Of a DNA stretch of 40,363 nt, positions 8,106 through 17,546 are shown in pieces. Position numbers and translations under genes: made by a program. The notes below the pieces were generated by a model, which saw only the letters and a program-made list of their open reading frames with translations, was not told where the DNA came from and did not search any database. Location: the NCBI GenBank assembly GCA_009694245.1, contig SHVO01000009.1, forward strand, positions 1 to 40,363. Direction: 5' to 3'. The first letter of the stretch is position 1; the number at the start of each line of letters is the position of its first letter. Source of the DNA: Rhodospirillaceae bacterium (GTDB lineage: Bacteria > Pseudomonadota > Alphaproteobacteria > Rhodospirillales > Rhodospirillaceae).

Positions 8106-8791
8106 AGGCAACTCGCCAGCGCGTCTACTTTGGCTGCACGGACCTGCAGGGTTTCGGTGCGGCTTTGCACATAGGGGCCGGGATTAGACGCGCTCCACTT
8201 GCGCGGATTGGGGAGGACGGCCGCGAGTGCGGCAGCTTCATGGGCGGATAATTTGGCGGCGGCCTTCTTGAAATGATGCTGGGCGGCGGCCTCGGCGCCA
8301 TAGACCCCCGGCGCCCATTCGACGACGTTCAGATAGATTTCCATGATGCGCTCCTTGGGCCACAGGGCCTCGATATAAAGCGTCAACCAAGTCTCCAAGC
8401 CCTTGCGCAGCCAGCTGCGCTGGGGCCACAGAAAAACATTCTTGGCGGCCTGCTGGGAAATGGTGCTGCCGCCGCGCAAAGTTGCTTCTTCGTCTTCATC
8501 CAGATAGTCGTCCAAGGCCCGTTCCAAGGCGGCCTTATCGAAACCGAAGTGCTGGCAGAAGGACTCATCCTCCGCCGTCAGCACCGAGCGCGCGAGGATT
8601 GGCGCGATGCGTGTCATCGGCACCCAGTCGTAGGCAACGGTGCCGCCGCGAATCAGCATGAGCGGCGTCATCGGCGGTGGAACAAACCGGTACAGGGCTA
8701 CAACTACCGCAGGCAAGACCAGCCCTGCCGCCAAAACTCCGAGAACCAACACGGCGCGCCTCACGCGCCGCCGCGTGGCCGATGTCGTCAC
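8102..8791 (-). CDS. mtgA: Monofunctional peptidoglycan glycosyltransferase
   Basis: The protein has 229 residues with one N-terminal membrane anchor (AVLVLGVLAAGLVLPAVVVA) and a GT51 domain in the periplasm. Motif 1 has the catalytic Glu (LTAEDESFCQHFGFD), motif 2 is RGGSTISQQAAKNVFLW, and motifs 4-5 are KERIMEIYLNVVEW and YGAEAAAQHHF. There is no transpeptidase domain. The open frame extends further upstream, but those residues are out-of-frame shadow of the preceding gene. I place the start at GTG 8791, whose GTGA overlaps the stop of the upstream glycosyltransferase gene, giving translational coupling. The enzyme polymerises lipid II into glycan strands. Confidence 0.93.
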   Translation of the reverse strand: MTTSATRRRVRRAVLVLGVLAAGLVLPAVVVALYRFVPPPMTPLMLIRGGTVAYDWVPMTRIAPILARSVLTAEDESFCQHFGFDKAALERALDDYLDEDEEATLRGGSTISQQAAKNVFLWPQRSWLRKGLETWLTLYIEALWPKERIMEIYLNVVEWAPGVYGAEAAAQHHFKKAAAKLSAHEAAALAAVLPNPRKWSASNPGPYVQSRTETLQVRAAKVDALASCL

Positions 8792-10797
8792 GGCACCGCG
8801 ACCGCGACATGTCGCGGCTTCTGGCCGGCGGCATGAATATTCCAGGCCTGGCGGTAGCCGGCCTCCAGATCGCGGGTATATCGCTTGGTGTCGAAATGCG
8901 ACCCGGTGTCGCGGGCGGCGGCGAGCTTCGCGCGCAGGGCGGAGTGGTCGGCGATCTGCATCGCCAGTCGCACGGCGGCGTCGCGGTAGGCGGCGAGCGA
9001 GCCGGTGACCAACTCCGGCAAATCGAGTGCATGCAGGATGCTGCCCGCGACCCGCGCGGCGAAGGTGTCGCCGGCCATCGTCAACAGCGGGCAGCCCAGC
9101 CACAACGCATCATTGGCGGTCGTGTGCGAACTATAAGGGAAGGTATCGAGCGCGAGCTGCGCGACGCGATAACGCGCGAGGTGGTCGGCCATGTCCGCTG
9201 CCCGGGGCGCGAAGATCAGCCGGCCTTCCGTCACGCCGACCGCCCCGGCTTCCGCCCTAAGATTGGCCACCGCCTCGTCGCGATCCGCCCGTAGCCATAG
9301 CACGCTGCCGGGAACGGCTTGCAGGATCGCCATCCACACCTGGAAAACGTCGGGCGTGATCTTCTGAACATGGTTGAAGGAGCAAAAGACAAAGCCGGCC
9401 TCGGGCAATCCGTAATCGGCGCGGGAGCGCTCTGCGCCCACCGGCTGCGTGCCGTCGTGGGGCTGACACGACCCCGGCAGGCGGATGATCTTTTCGCTGT
9501 AGAACTGCTCGGCCTCGACCGGAACCGTAAAGGGGTCGGCAACAAGATAATCGACCGCGGGCGACCCGCTGGAGCCAGGGTAGCCCAGCCAATTGATCTG
9601 GATGGGCGCCGCGCGCCGCGCCGGGATGCCGTGGCGGATGTTGCCGGTAAAGCCGGTCAGGTCCACGAGGATGTCGATGCCGTCGGCGCGGATCTTGCGT
9701 ACCGCGCTGTCGTCGGACATGCCGCGGATGTCGAAAAAGGCCGAGCACGCCTTCTGTATGCGCCAGCGCTGGGGGCCCGCGTCGTCGGGGCCGTAGGAAT
9801 ACCCAATTACATCGAAAGCCTTGCGGTCGTGAAGTTCGAGAACCTCGGGCATGACGGCGGCGACGACGTGGTCGCGGAAATCCGCCGAATAATAGCCGAT
9901 GCGCAGCTTTGTGCGCGCCGGCATGACCGCCGCCGGAATCGCGACAGGCTCGACCGACTCTGGCGGCAGGGCGCTCGCCGCGTAGGCACGGGCGGCGGCC
10001 AGCAGAAGCTCTGGCGCAACCGGCCAGGCGAACAACAGAAATGGCGAGAAGGCGCCTCGCCCGGTCACCGCGAGTTCCCGCGCCCGTGCCGCCATGGCAC
10101 CGTAGTCGCGCCAGCGGCACAGCTCGCGCCGGGTATGCATGACCATGAGCTCGGCGTAGGCATGGCCGGGGTCGAGAGCGAGCAAAGCTTCGAACTCACT
10201 TAAGGCCGCTTCGATGCGCCGCTCGGCGCGCAAAGCGGCGGCCAGATTGCGGCGCGCCTGAACATGTGCGGGCTGACGCTTGAGGACCTCGTGATAACAT
10301 GCAACGGCCGGTTCAAGCTCGCCGTTGTCGTGAAGCATGACGCCGAGGTTGTTATGGGCCTCGACCAGATCGGGGTTGAGCTTGACGGCTTCGAGGCACT
10401 GCGCAATCGCTTCCGGACGTCGGTCGAGAGCCTTCAGCGTCCAGCCGAGCATGACGCGGCATTCCGCAGAATCCGGCCGGAGCACGGCGGCGCGGGCATA
10501 GTGAACGGCAGTCTGGTCCAGCCTTCCGAGCGCCCGCGAACAGTGGCCCGCCAATACGATCAGCTCAAAGTTATCCGGGTGGAGCCGTAGCGCGGGTTCG
10601 AGCGCCGCGATGGCTTCGGCATGCTGGCCGCGCATGAATCTGCCGGCGACCAGCATCTGAAGCGCGTCAAGATGCCCAGGCTCCCGCGCCAGTACGCCGG
10701 CACACAGCCGTTCGGACTCATCGAATCGGCCGGCCTGCTGAAATTGCATGGCCTCGGTCAGTTGCCGCGAAATGGAGATGGTCTCACCGCTCTGCAC
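8788..10797 (-). CDS. TPR protein with O-GlcNAc-transferase-like (GT41/SPINDLY) catalytic domain
   Basis: This 669-residue protein has about six N-terminal TPR repeats (roughly residues 10-230, for example AHNNLGVMLHDNGELEPAVACYHEVL). A GT41-type glycosyltransferase follows. LRIGYYSADFRDHVVAAVMPE carries the conserved His after DFR; WLGYPGSSG, PDVFQVWMAIL and LDTFPYSSHTTANDALWLGCPLLT mark the nucleotide-sugar-binding half. Bacterial relatives glycosylate proteins (flagellin, adhesins) or are uncharacterised. The start is GTG 10797, only 6 bases after the thiC stop, with an alternative ATG at 10749. It overlaps mtgA by GTGA. The gene therefore appears to be in the thiC operon under TPP control, which is unusual. 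Confidence 0.9.
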   Translation of the reverse strand: MQSGETISISRQLTEAMQFQQAGRFDESERLCAGVLAREPGHLDALQMLVAGRFMRGQHAEAIAALEPALRLHPDNFELIVLAGHCSRALGRLDQTAVHYARAAVLRPDSAECRVMLGWTLKALDRRPEAIAQCLEAVKLNPDLVEAHNNLGVMLHDNGELEPAVACYHEVLKRQPAHVQARRNLAAALRAERRIEAALSEFEALLALDPGHAYAELMVMHTRRELCRWRDYGAMAARARELAVTGRGAFSPFLLFAWPVAPELLLAAARAYAASALPPESVEPVAIPAAVMPARTKLRIGYYSADFRDHVVAAVMPEVLELHDRKAFDVIGYSYGPDDAGPQRWRIQKACSAFFDIRGMSDDSAVRKIRADGIDILVDLTGFTGNIRHGIPARRAAPIQINWLGYPGSSGSPAVDYLVADPFTVPVEAEQFYSEKIIRLPGSCQPHDGTQPVGAERSRADYGLPEAGFVFCSFNHVQKITPDVFQVWMAILQAVPGSVLWLRADRDEAVANLRAEAGAVGVTEGRLIFAPRAADMADHLARYRVAQLALDTFPYSSHTTANDALWLGCPLLTMAGDTFAARVAGSILHALDLPELVTGSLAAYRDAAVRLAMQIADHSALRAKLAAARDTGSHFDTKRYTRDLEAGYRQAWNIHAAGQKPRHVAVAVP

Positions 10798-10803
10798 GAA
10801 TGG

Positions 10804-12830
<2,027 letters not shown>

Positions 12831-12873
12831 GATACCGCCGAGTATCGGACCGGTGAGCAGTGGGGTCAACCCT

Positions 12874-12905
12874 TCCTTCCAAAAAGCAACTCCTTCCAAA
12901 AAGCA
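12874..12905. repeat. Two tandem copies of a 15-base unit at the rhlE terminator
   Basis: TCCTTCCAAAAAGCA occurs at 12874-12888 and again at 12891-12905, a 17-base period. The second copy supplies the U-tract of the rhlE terminator on the minus strand, and the first gives a spare U-tract. It lies just upstream of the thiC riboswitch, so the thiC promoter must be within or next to it. Confidence 0.8.
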
Positions 12906-12939
12906 GCGGCGCGGATGATGAAGTCACCACCCGCGCCGC
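12898..12939 (-). terminator. Rho-independent terminator of rhlE
   Basis: On the minus strand a perfect 9-bp stem (GCGGCGCGG at 12939-12931 with CCGCGCCGC at 12914-12906) and a 16-base loop are followed by TGCTTTTT. It sits 34 bases after the rhlE stop and separates rhlE from the thiC leader. Confidence 0.85.
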
Positions 12940-12972
12940 AACATGGTTCAAGAGTTGCATATTTCAAGAGAC

Positions 12973-14271
12973 TTACGCCGCGCGTGAGCGGTTCTCCCAC
13001 GGCCGTCCGCCACCGCCGCCACTCCCACCGCGCCCGCCGCGTCCATTGCGGTTGCCTTGAGGCGGGCGTTGTCCGCCGTTTGGACGTCCGCTGGGGCGGC
13101 TGCTGCCGCTCCGCTCGCTGCGGGTGGCAATATGCGCGGCGTGGAAGGCATGGGTGGTATCGACCGTAATGGTCTGGCGCATGTTCCGCTCGATGGCCCG
13201 CAGATCGTCGACCTCGTCGGCATCGCAGAACGAGATCGCCGCTCCGCAGGCGCCGGCGCGGGCCGTGCGGCCGATGCGGTGCACGTAGCTCCCCGGGTCG
13301 ACCGGCAGTTCATAGTTGATGACGTGCGAGATCCCGTCCACATCGATGCCGCGGGCCGCGATATCCGTCGCCACCAGAACGCGCGCCTTGCCGGCCTTGA
13401 AATCGGAAAGGCTGCGCTGGCGGGCATTCTGCGACTTATTGCCATGGATCGCGTCGGCGGACACGCCGCTCTTGATCAGCTGTTCGGCGACGCGGTTTGC
13501 GGCATGTTTAGTGCGGGTGAATACCAGCGCGCGCGTCACGCTCTTGTCGCTCAAGAGCTCCGTCAGCAGGCGGCGTTTGTCATCGCGGGCGACAAACATG
13601 ACGCGCTGCTCGATACGTTCCACGGTCGTCGATGGTGGCGTGACTTCGATGCGCTCGTAATCCTTCAAGATGCCTTTGGCGAGGCTCATGACGGCTTCGG
13701 GCATGGTGGCCGAGAACATCAAGGTCTGCCGCGCGGCGCCGATCTTCGAAACCACGACCTTGACGTCGCGGATGAAGCCCATGTCGAGCATTCGGTCGGC
13801 TTCGTCGAGAACCAGGACTTCGACATGTTGCAGATTGACGTGGCGCTGGTTCATCAGGTCCAGCAAGCGGCCCGGTGTCGCCACCAGGATATCGGGACCG
13901 GCATTCATCGCGCTGACCTGCGGACCTTGGCCGACGCCGCCGTAGATCACGGCGCGTTTGAAGCCAAGGTGTTTGCCGTAGGTGGAAAAGCCTTCGGCGA
14001 TCTGCACGGCGAGTTCGCGGGTTGGCGAGAGGACCAACACACGCGGGCAGCGCGGCGCGGCCTTGATGCGATTTGCCGCCAGACGCTGCAGGATCGGCAG
14101 CGCGAAGGCCGCGGTCTTGCCGGTGCCGGTCTGGGCGATGCCCAGCATGTCACGGCCCAGCAGCAAGGGCGGAATGGCTTGTACTTGGATCGGGGTAGGG
14201 GCGGCGTAACCCTCGGCGGTCAGGGCGCGCAGAAGCGGCTCGATCAGGCCGAGGTCGGAAAAACTAGTCAT
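12973..14271 (-). CDS. rhlE: DEAD-box RNA helicase, RhlE type
   Basis: The 432-residue ATP-dependent RNA helicase shows the Q motif (PTPIQVQAIPPLL), motif I (AQTGTGKT), PTRELA, DEAD in VLDEADRMLDMGF, SAT, and motif VI (HRIGRTARAG). The C-terminal tail (about residues 385-432) is low-complexity Gly/Arg/Pro/Asn (GRGGRGGSGGGGGRPW), typical of RNA-binding tails in RhlE-type helicases that act in ribosome assembly or RNA decay. A 255-base non-coding stretch precedes it, long enough for a structured 5' leader as seen in cold-induced helicase genes. A strong terminator follows. Confidence 0.93.
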   Translation of the reverse strand: MTSFSDLGLIEPLLRALTAEGYAAPTPIQVQAIPPLLLGRDMLGIAQTGTGKTAAFALPILQRLAANRIKAAPRCPRVLVLSPTRELAVQIAEGFSTYGKHLGFKRAVIYGGVGQGPQVSAMNAGPDILVATPGRLLDLMNQRHVNLQHVEVLVLDEADRMLDMGFIRDVKVVVSKIGAARQTLMFSATMPEAVMSLAKGILKDYERIEVTPPSTTVERIEQRVMFVARDDKRRLLTELLSDKSVTRALVFTRTKHAANRVAEQLIKSGVSADAIHGNKSQNARQRSLSDFKAGKARVLVATDIAARGIDVDGISHVINYELPVDPGSYVHRIGRTARAGACGAAISFCDADEVDDLRAIERNMRQTITVDTTHAFHAAHIATRSERSGSSRPSGRPNGGQRPPQGNRNGRGGRGGSGGGGGRPWENRSRAA

Positions 14272-14526
14272 GTATTCACTTTCAAACAGGCATACGATTA
14301 TGGGGCCGCGCCAAAAGGCGCCGGCATCAGAACGGTCTGCGGAAACCCGGAGGGCACGCAGCCGACGGGAGGGAGAATTGAACTTCTCAGGAGACGGTGC
14401 CCGCGTCCATTCTAGGGAGGCGTGGCACCTGCGCGCGTATCGCGAGACGTTGCCGCATGTTGCGGTCAGAGGGTGATGTAGGCGCTAAAGGTTAATAAGT
14501 CAATGCTAATCCAGCGTTATCTCCCC
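14272..14526 (-). other. Non-coding stretch upstream of rhlE, possible leader
   Basis: There is no credible gene in these 255 bases. Two small inverted repeats are visible: GCGCC-AAAA-GGCGC near 14308, and GAGAA-TTGAAC-TTCTC near 14372. They could fold in an rhlE leader RNA. I recognise no known RNA family. Confidence 0.4.
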
Positions 14527-15015
14527 CTAGCCTTGTCCCCTACGCTTAGTCACCTGAATCGCGGTCTCCAAGGCATCGAGAAAGCGTGATCTATCCTGTT
14601 TCTGGAAGGGCGCGGGACCTTTGGTAATCTCGCCGGTTTCCCGAAGGTGCGTATGCAGGTCGCGCATGGCGACCGCCATGCTGATGGAATCCTGGTCCAG
14701 TGATCGACCGGTCGGACGCAAGACCTTCGCCCCCTTGGCCACGCAACGGGCGGCCAAGAGAATATCGGCGGTGATGACCACATCCCGGTTCGTGACACGC
14801 TCGGCGATCCAATCATCGGCCGCATCGGGGTGATTGTTGACGGTGAAACGCTGAACAAGCGGATGATCGGGCCCGCGCATCCAGTTGTTGCTGACCAGCA
14901 GCACCGGAATATTGTGGCGTTCGGCCACGCGCACGACTTCGTCTTTCACCGGGCAGGCGTCGGCATCGACCAAAATCTCCAAACTACTTTCCCCCGAGCA
15001 TTTTAGCCGAAGCAT
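14527..15015 (-). CDS. YaiI/YqxD family protein (UPF0178, DUF188)
   Basis: The 162-residue protein has the family signature ILVDADACPVKDEVVRVAERHNIPVLLVSN near the N-terminus, plus DDWIAERV, DVVITADILLAARCVAKGAKVLRPTG and LDQDSISMAVAMRDL. The fold is PIN-like, but no activity has been firmly assigned to this family. ATG 15015 adds about 11 residues (LRLKCSGESS) before the conserved start. A TTG at 14982 preceded by GGGGGAAAG fits the normal family N-terminus better, so the true start may be 14982. It is upstream of rhlE on the same strand but separated by 255 bases. Confidence 0.9.
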   Translation of the reverse strand: MLRLKCSGESSLEILVDADACPVKDEVVRVAERHNIPVLLVSNNWMRGPDHPLVQRFTVNNHPDAADDWIAERVTNRDVVITADILLAARCVAKGAKVLRPTGRSLDQDSISMAVAMRDLHTHLRETGEITKGPAPFQKQDRSRFLDALETAIQVTKRRGQG

Positions 15016-15054
15016 GCCCTCGGACTTGTCCCGGGGGCGGGCGTCGGTTCCTCA

Positions 15055-15112
15055 CCGGCGAAGGCCGGCCTTAGACAGATGCGCGCCTTCGTTCGCGTCA
15101 GATAATGCGACC
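15055..15112 (+). repeat. Dispersed repeat, copy with CCGGCGAAGGCCGGC core
   Basis: The block CCGGCGAAGGCCGGC-CTTAGACAGATGCGCGCCTTCG, ending ATAATGCGACC, matches the inner and right-hand part of the 38024-38117 copy and the copy at 15831-15878 inside the neighbouring gene. It sits between the DUF1194 gene and the YaiI gene. An imperfect inverted repeat (15129-15167, centred on TTCAAATTGAA) follows. Its outer edge supplies the TAG stop of the DUF1194 gene. Confidence 0.7.
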
Positions 15113-15161
15113 GATCTAGTATCGAGAGCACGATCACGATTCAAATTGAAACGACCACGTT

Positions 15162-15932
15162 CTAAGCCCGCGGTTTTGAAGGCCCCGTTAGGCCGGAGAT
15201 CTCAAGGATCATCTTTTGTATGACCGAGTGGCTGAAGTCTTCGAGGCCGCGGACAGCGATATAGAACGAGCCCGGTCCGCCGATGACGTTGTCGCGATAA
15301 TATATATCGAGATCGGTTGGTGCCGGCGTTCGCCATGTCTGCCGCTGGGTCATGACAGCGAGGCCGTTTATGGTAATGCCGGCGGCGACCGCGTCGTCGC
15401 GAGAAACCGTGATCGGGCGGCCGAAGTCGCTGTAGCCGTCACCCGAAATATCTATGACCTTGCGCGCCGGCTCGAAGTCGGTGGACCTGAAGAGCTTCAC
15501 CGCGAAGTCGAGGCCGGCACTGATCGAAGTCGTACTGCCCGGCGTGTACGGCAGCTTTTCCAGATCGTCGGCGAACGTCAGGGCGTCTTCTACACTGGCA
15601 ATGATCCGCCACGGAATGATGACTTTCTGTTGGTAGGGGCTCGACCACTCCATGTAACTTAGCGCTACACGGCCAATGGGACCGCCGCGGATAGCGGCGG
15701 AAACGCGTTTGTCCCTCAGCGCATGGATGTAGCCGGCGCGTTGCGTTCCGGCCTCGTTCTCGTCGACGCTCATCGACGAATCGACCGCTAGCACCAACCC
15801 TAGGTCGACGGCCGTGAGGTTGGCGGCGCGCGCCGGCCAGAGGCCGGCGTTAGACAGGCGCGCGCCTTCGCGCGCCGGCGCCATCGCCAGAGCGACCACG
15901 GTCAGAACGCCAATCAACCAGCGCAAAACCAT
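15162..15932 (-). CDS. Secreted DUF1194 protein with von Willebrand A-like fold
   Basis: This is a 256-residue exported protein. The N-terminus MVLRWLIGVLTVVALAMA is a signal peptide; the mature part opens with VDLGLVLAVDSSMSVDENE, the DxSxS metal-site pattern of VWA folds. It continues with GGPIGRVALSYMEWSS, TSISAGLDFA, RKVIDISGDGYSDFGRP and FYIAVRGLEDFSHSVIQKM, all typical of DUF1194. I start at ATG 15932; the longer open frame upstream has no signal or homology-like features. Residues 19-34 (PAREGARLSNAGLWPA) are encoded by a copy of a dispersed repeat inserted between signal peptide and VWA domain. The function of DUF1194 is unknown. Confidence 0.88.
   Translation of the reverse strand: MVLRWLIGVLTVVALAMAPAREGARLSNAGLWPARAANLTAVDLGLVLAVDSSMSVDENEAGTQRAGYIHALRDKRVSAAIRGGPIGRVALSYMEWSSPYQQKVIIPWRIIASVEDALTFADDLEKLPYTPGSTTSISAGLDFAVKLFRSTDFEPARKVIDISGDGYSDFGRPITVSRDDAVAAGITINGLAVMTQRQTWRTPAPTDLDIYYRDNVIGGPGSFYIAVRGLEDFSHSVIQKMILEISGLTGPSKPRA
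15831..15878 (+). repeat. Dispersed repeat copy inside the DUF1194 coding region
   Basis: GCCGGCGTTAGACAGGCGCG followed by CGCCTTCGCGCGCC lines up with the 15055 copy (GCCGGCCTTAGACAGATGCG, then CGCCTTCG) and with the 38058-38104 copy. It is read through in frame on the minus strand, adding about 16 residues just after the signal peptide. Confidence 0.7.
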
Positions 15933-16266
15933 CTCGGTTCCATCTCGAAAACCCGCACCGCGCTGGTTTAGCGGAACTTCTGTCCCATGGGTAGCCCATC
16001 CCAACCGGCGGATTTTCATATATCCATATATAAGGTGCCTTGCGCCCTTAGTGCTCGCACAGTCCTCGCGCCGGCTGCGATCCGCCCATCCGTTCGCCGC
16101 CGCCCTGGCAAAAGTGACGACACCGGCAGGCGGCTCGACTATCGTGGCTGGCTTGACCAAGGCCCCGCTTGAACCCTTAAAGGCGGGCATCGTTAAGAGC
16201 GGGCAGCGTCAAAGACTGCGGCAGTCGCCGTGTTTCACGTGAAGGCGGAAGGTAGAGGAAAGTCCC
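15933..16266. other. Divergent intergenic region with parS-like site
   Basis: These 334 bases separate the DUF1194 gene (minus) from the CoA transferase gene (plus) and must carry both promoters. An AT-rich block (CATATATCCATATATAAGG near 16018) is the best candidate for promoter DNA. A parS-like 16-mer lies at 16231-16246. I see no convincing small gene. Confidence 0.4.
16231..16246. other. parS-like ParB-binding site (13 of 16)
   Basis: TGTTTCACGTGAAGGC matches the consensus chromosomal parS palindrome TGTTTCACGTGAAACA at the first 13 positions, including the whole GTTTCACGTGAA core. It lies 20 bases before the CoA transferase ATG. parS sites are usually clustered near the replication origin, but no parAB, dnaA or gidA is in this window. 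It could be a diverged site or chance. Confidence 0.35.
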
Positions 16267-17460
16267 ATGAGCGGTCCGCTGACCGGTATCCGTGTCCTTG
16301 AGCTGGGGGCGCTGATCGCCGCGCCGTTCGCCGCGCGTATGTTCGCCGAATTTGGCGCCGACGTTGTCAAAGTCGAATCCCCCGGCGAGGGCGATCCCTT
16401 GCGAAGTTGGCGCGGCCTTCACAAGGGCACGTCGCTGTGGTGGTACCTCCAGGCTCGGAACAAGAAATCGGTTGCCGTGGACATGAAGACCCGCGGGGGC
16501 GTTGAGATCGTCAAGCGGCTGGCGGCATCGGCCGACGTCGTGATCGAGAATTTCCGTCCCGGCGCCCTTGAGAAGCTCGGACTTGGCTGGGAGGTGTTAT
16601 CCGCACTCAATCCCAAACTGGTCATGGTGCGTATTTCGGGCTACGGCCAGACCGGGCCTTACCGCAATCGGCCGGGGTTCGGGGCGATCGGCGAGGCCAT
16701 GGGCGGCTTGCGCTACACCACCGGCGAACCTGGCCGCGCGCCGCCGCGTGTCGGCGTCAGCATCGGCGACTCATTGGCTTCGCTGCACGGCGTGATTGGC
16801 GCGCTGATGGCACTTTTGAGGGTCAAGAGCGGTCAAGGCGGCGGGCAAGTCGTCGATGTGTCGCTGGTCGAGAGCGTCTTCAATCTCATGGAAAGCATGG
16901 TCCCCGAATACGATCTCTTCGGCATCGTGCGCGAACGAACCGGTGGTTCATTGCCCGGCATCAGCCCGTCCAACACCTATGCCGCCGCCGACGGCGGATA
17001 CGTTGTTATCGCCGGCAACAGCGACCCGATCTTCCGCCGGCTCATGCAGGCCATCGGCCGCGCCGATCTGGGCGACGATCCGGCATTGCACACCAATCAA
17101 GGGCGTGTCGCGCGCAACACCGAAATCGATACCGCCATCGCTGGCTGGGCCTTGCAGCATGATACGGCCGATGTGCTGAAGATATTGGAAGCCGCCGAAG
17201 TGCCCGCGGGTCGCCTGTATTCCGTCGCCGATATCGTTGCCGACCCGCATTACCAGGCCCGCGGCATGATTCAGGAAATGACCCTGCCTGATGGGGTCGT
17301 CGTGCGCGTACCTGGGATCGTGCCGAAATTTTCTGAAACACCTGGTGAAATTCGTTGGCCGGGACCGGCGCTGGGCGAGCACAACGATGCCGTGCTCGCG
17401 GAGATTGGTTATAGCGACGCCGAGATCGCGGCCCTAAAGGCCAGCGGCGCTGTACGATGA
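16267..17460 (+). CDS. CaiB/BaiF (class III) CoA transferase
   Basis: The 397-residue protein has the family start GIRVLELGALIAAPFAARMFAEFGADVVKVE, then DMKTRGGVEIVKRL, VVIENFRPG and SGYGQTGPY. D168 in GVSIGDSLASLHG aligns with the catalytic Asp that forms the acyl anhydride in formyl-CoA transferase. The C-terminal part (GEHNDAVLAEIGYSDAEIAALKA) is also typical. These enzymes move CoA between carboxylic acids; the substrate cannot be read here. An MFS permease of the organic-anion type follows 86 bases downstream. The pair may import a carboxylate and activate it as its CoA thioester. Confidence 0.93.
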   Translation: MSGPLTGIRVLELGALIAAPFAARMFAEFGADVVKVESPGEGDPLRSWRGLHKGTSLWWYLQARNKKSVAVDMKTRGGVEIVKRLAASADVVIENFRPGALEKLGLGWEVLSALNPKLVMVRISGYGQTGPYRNRPGFGAIGEAMGGLRYTTGEPGRAPPRVGVSIGDSLASLHGVIGALMALLRVKSGQGGGQVVDVSLVESVFNLMESMVPEYDLFGIVRERTGGSLPGISPSNTYAAADGGYVVIAGNSDPIFRRLMQAIGRADLGDDPALHTNQGRVARNTEIDTAIAGWALQHDTADVLKILEAAEVPAGRLYSVADIVADPHYQARGMIQEMTLPDGVVVRVPGIVPKFSETPGEIRWPGPALGEHNDAVLAEIGYSDAEIAALKASGAVR

Positions 17461-17546
17461 CCGCGGCTCTGGACCCCATCATCACTCAAGGCCTAACATG
17501 GCAATTAATGCCGTGGCGCGCCTAATTTCTTGCGGGGAGATCAATC

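Noticed and set aside
8792-9103. N-terminal extension of mtgA by about 104 codons
   Set aside because: The residues are out-of-frame translation of the upstream glycosyltransferase gene; the GTG at 8791 gives a normal MtgA N-terminus.
13057-14415. Plus-strand open frame of about 450 codons opposite rhlE
   Set aside because: It is the antisense of a clear DEAD-box helicase gene, with no domain or ribosome-binding site; long antisense frames are expected in GC-rich DNA.
14272-14526. SRP RNA, 6S RNA or a tRNA in the rhlE upstream region
   Set aside because: None of the conserved cores (for example the SRP GGAAG/AGCAG loop or a TTCGA T-arm with stems) is present.
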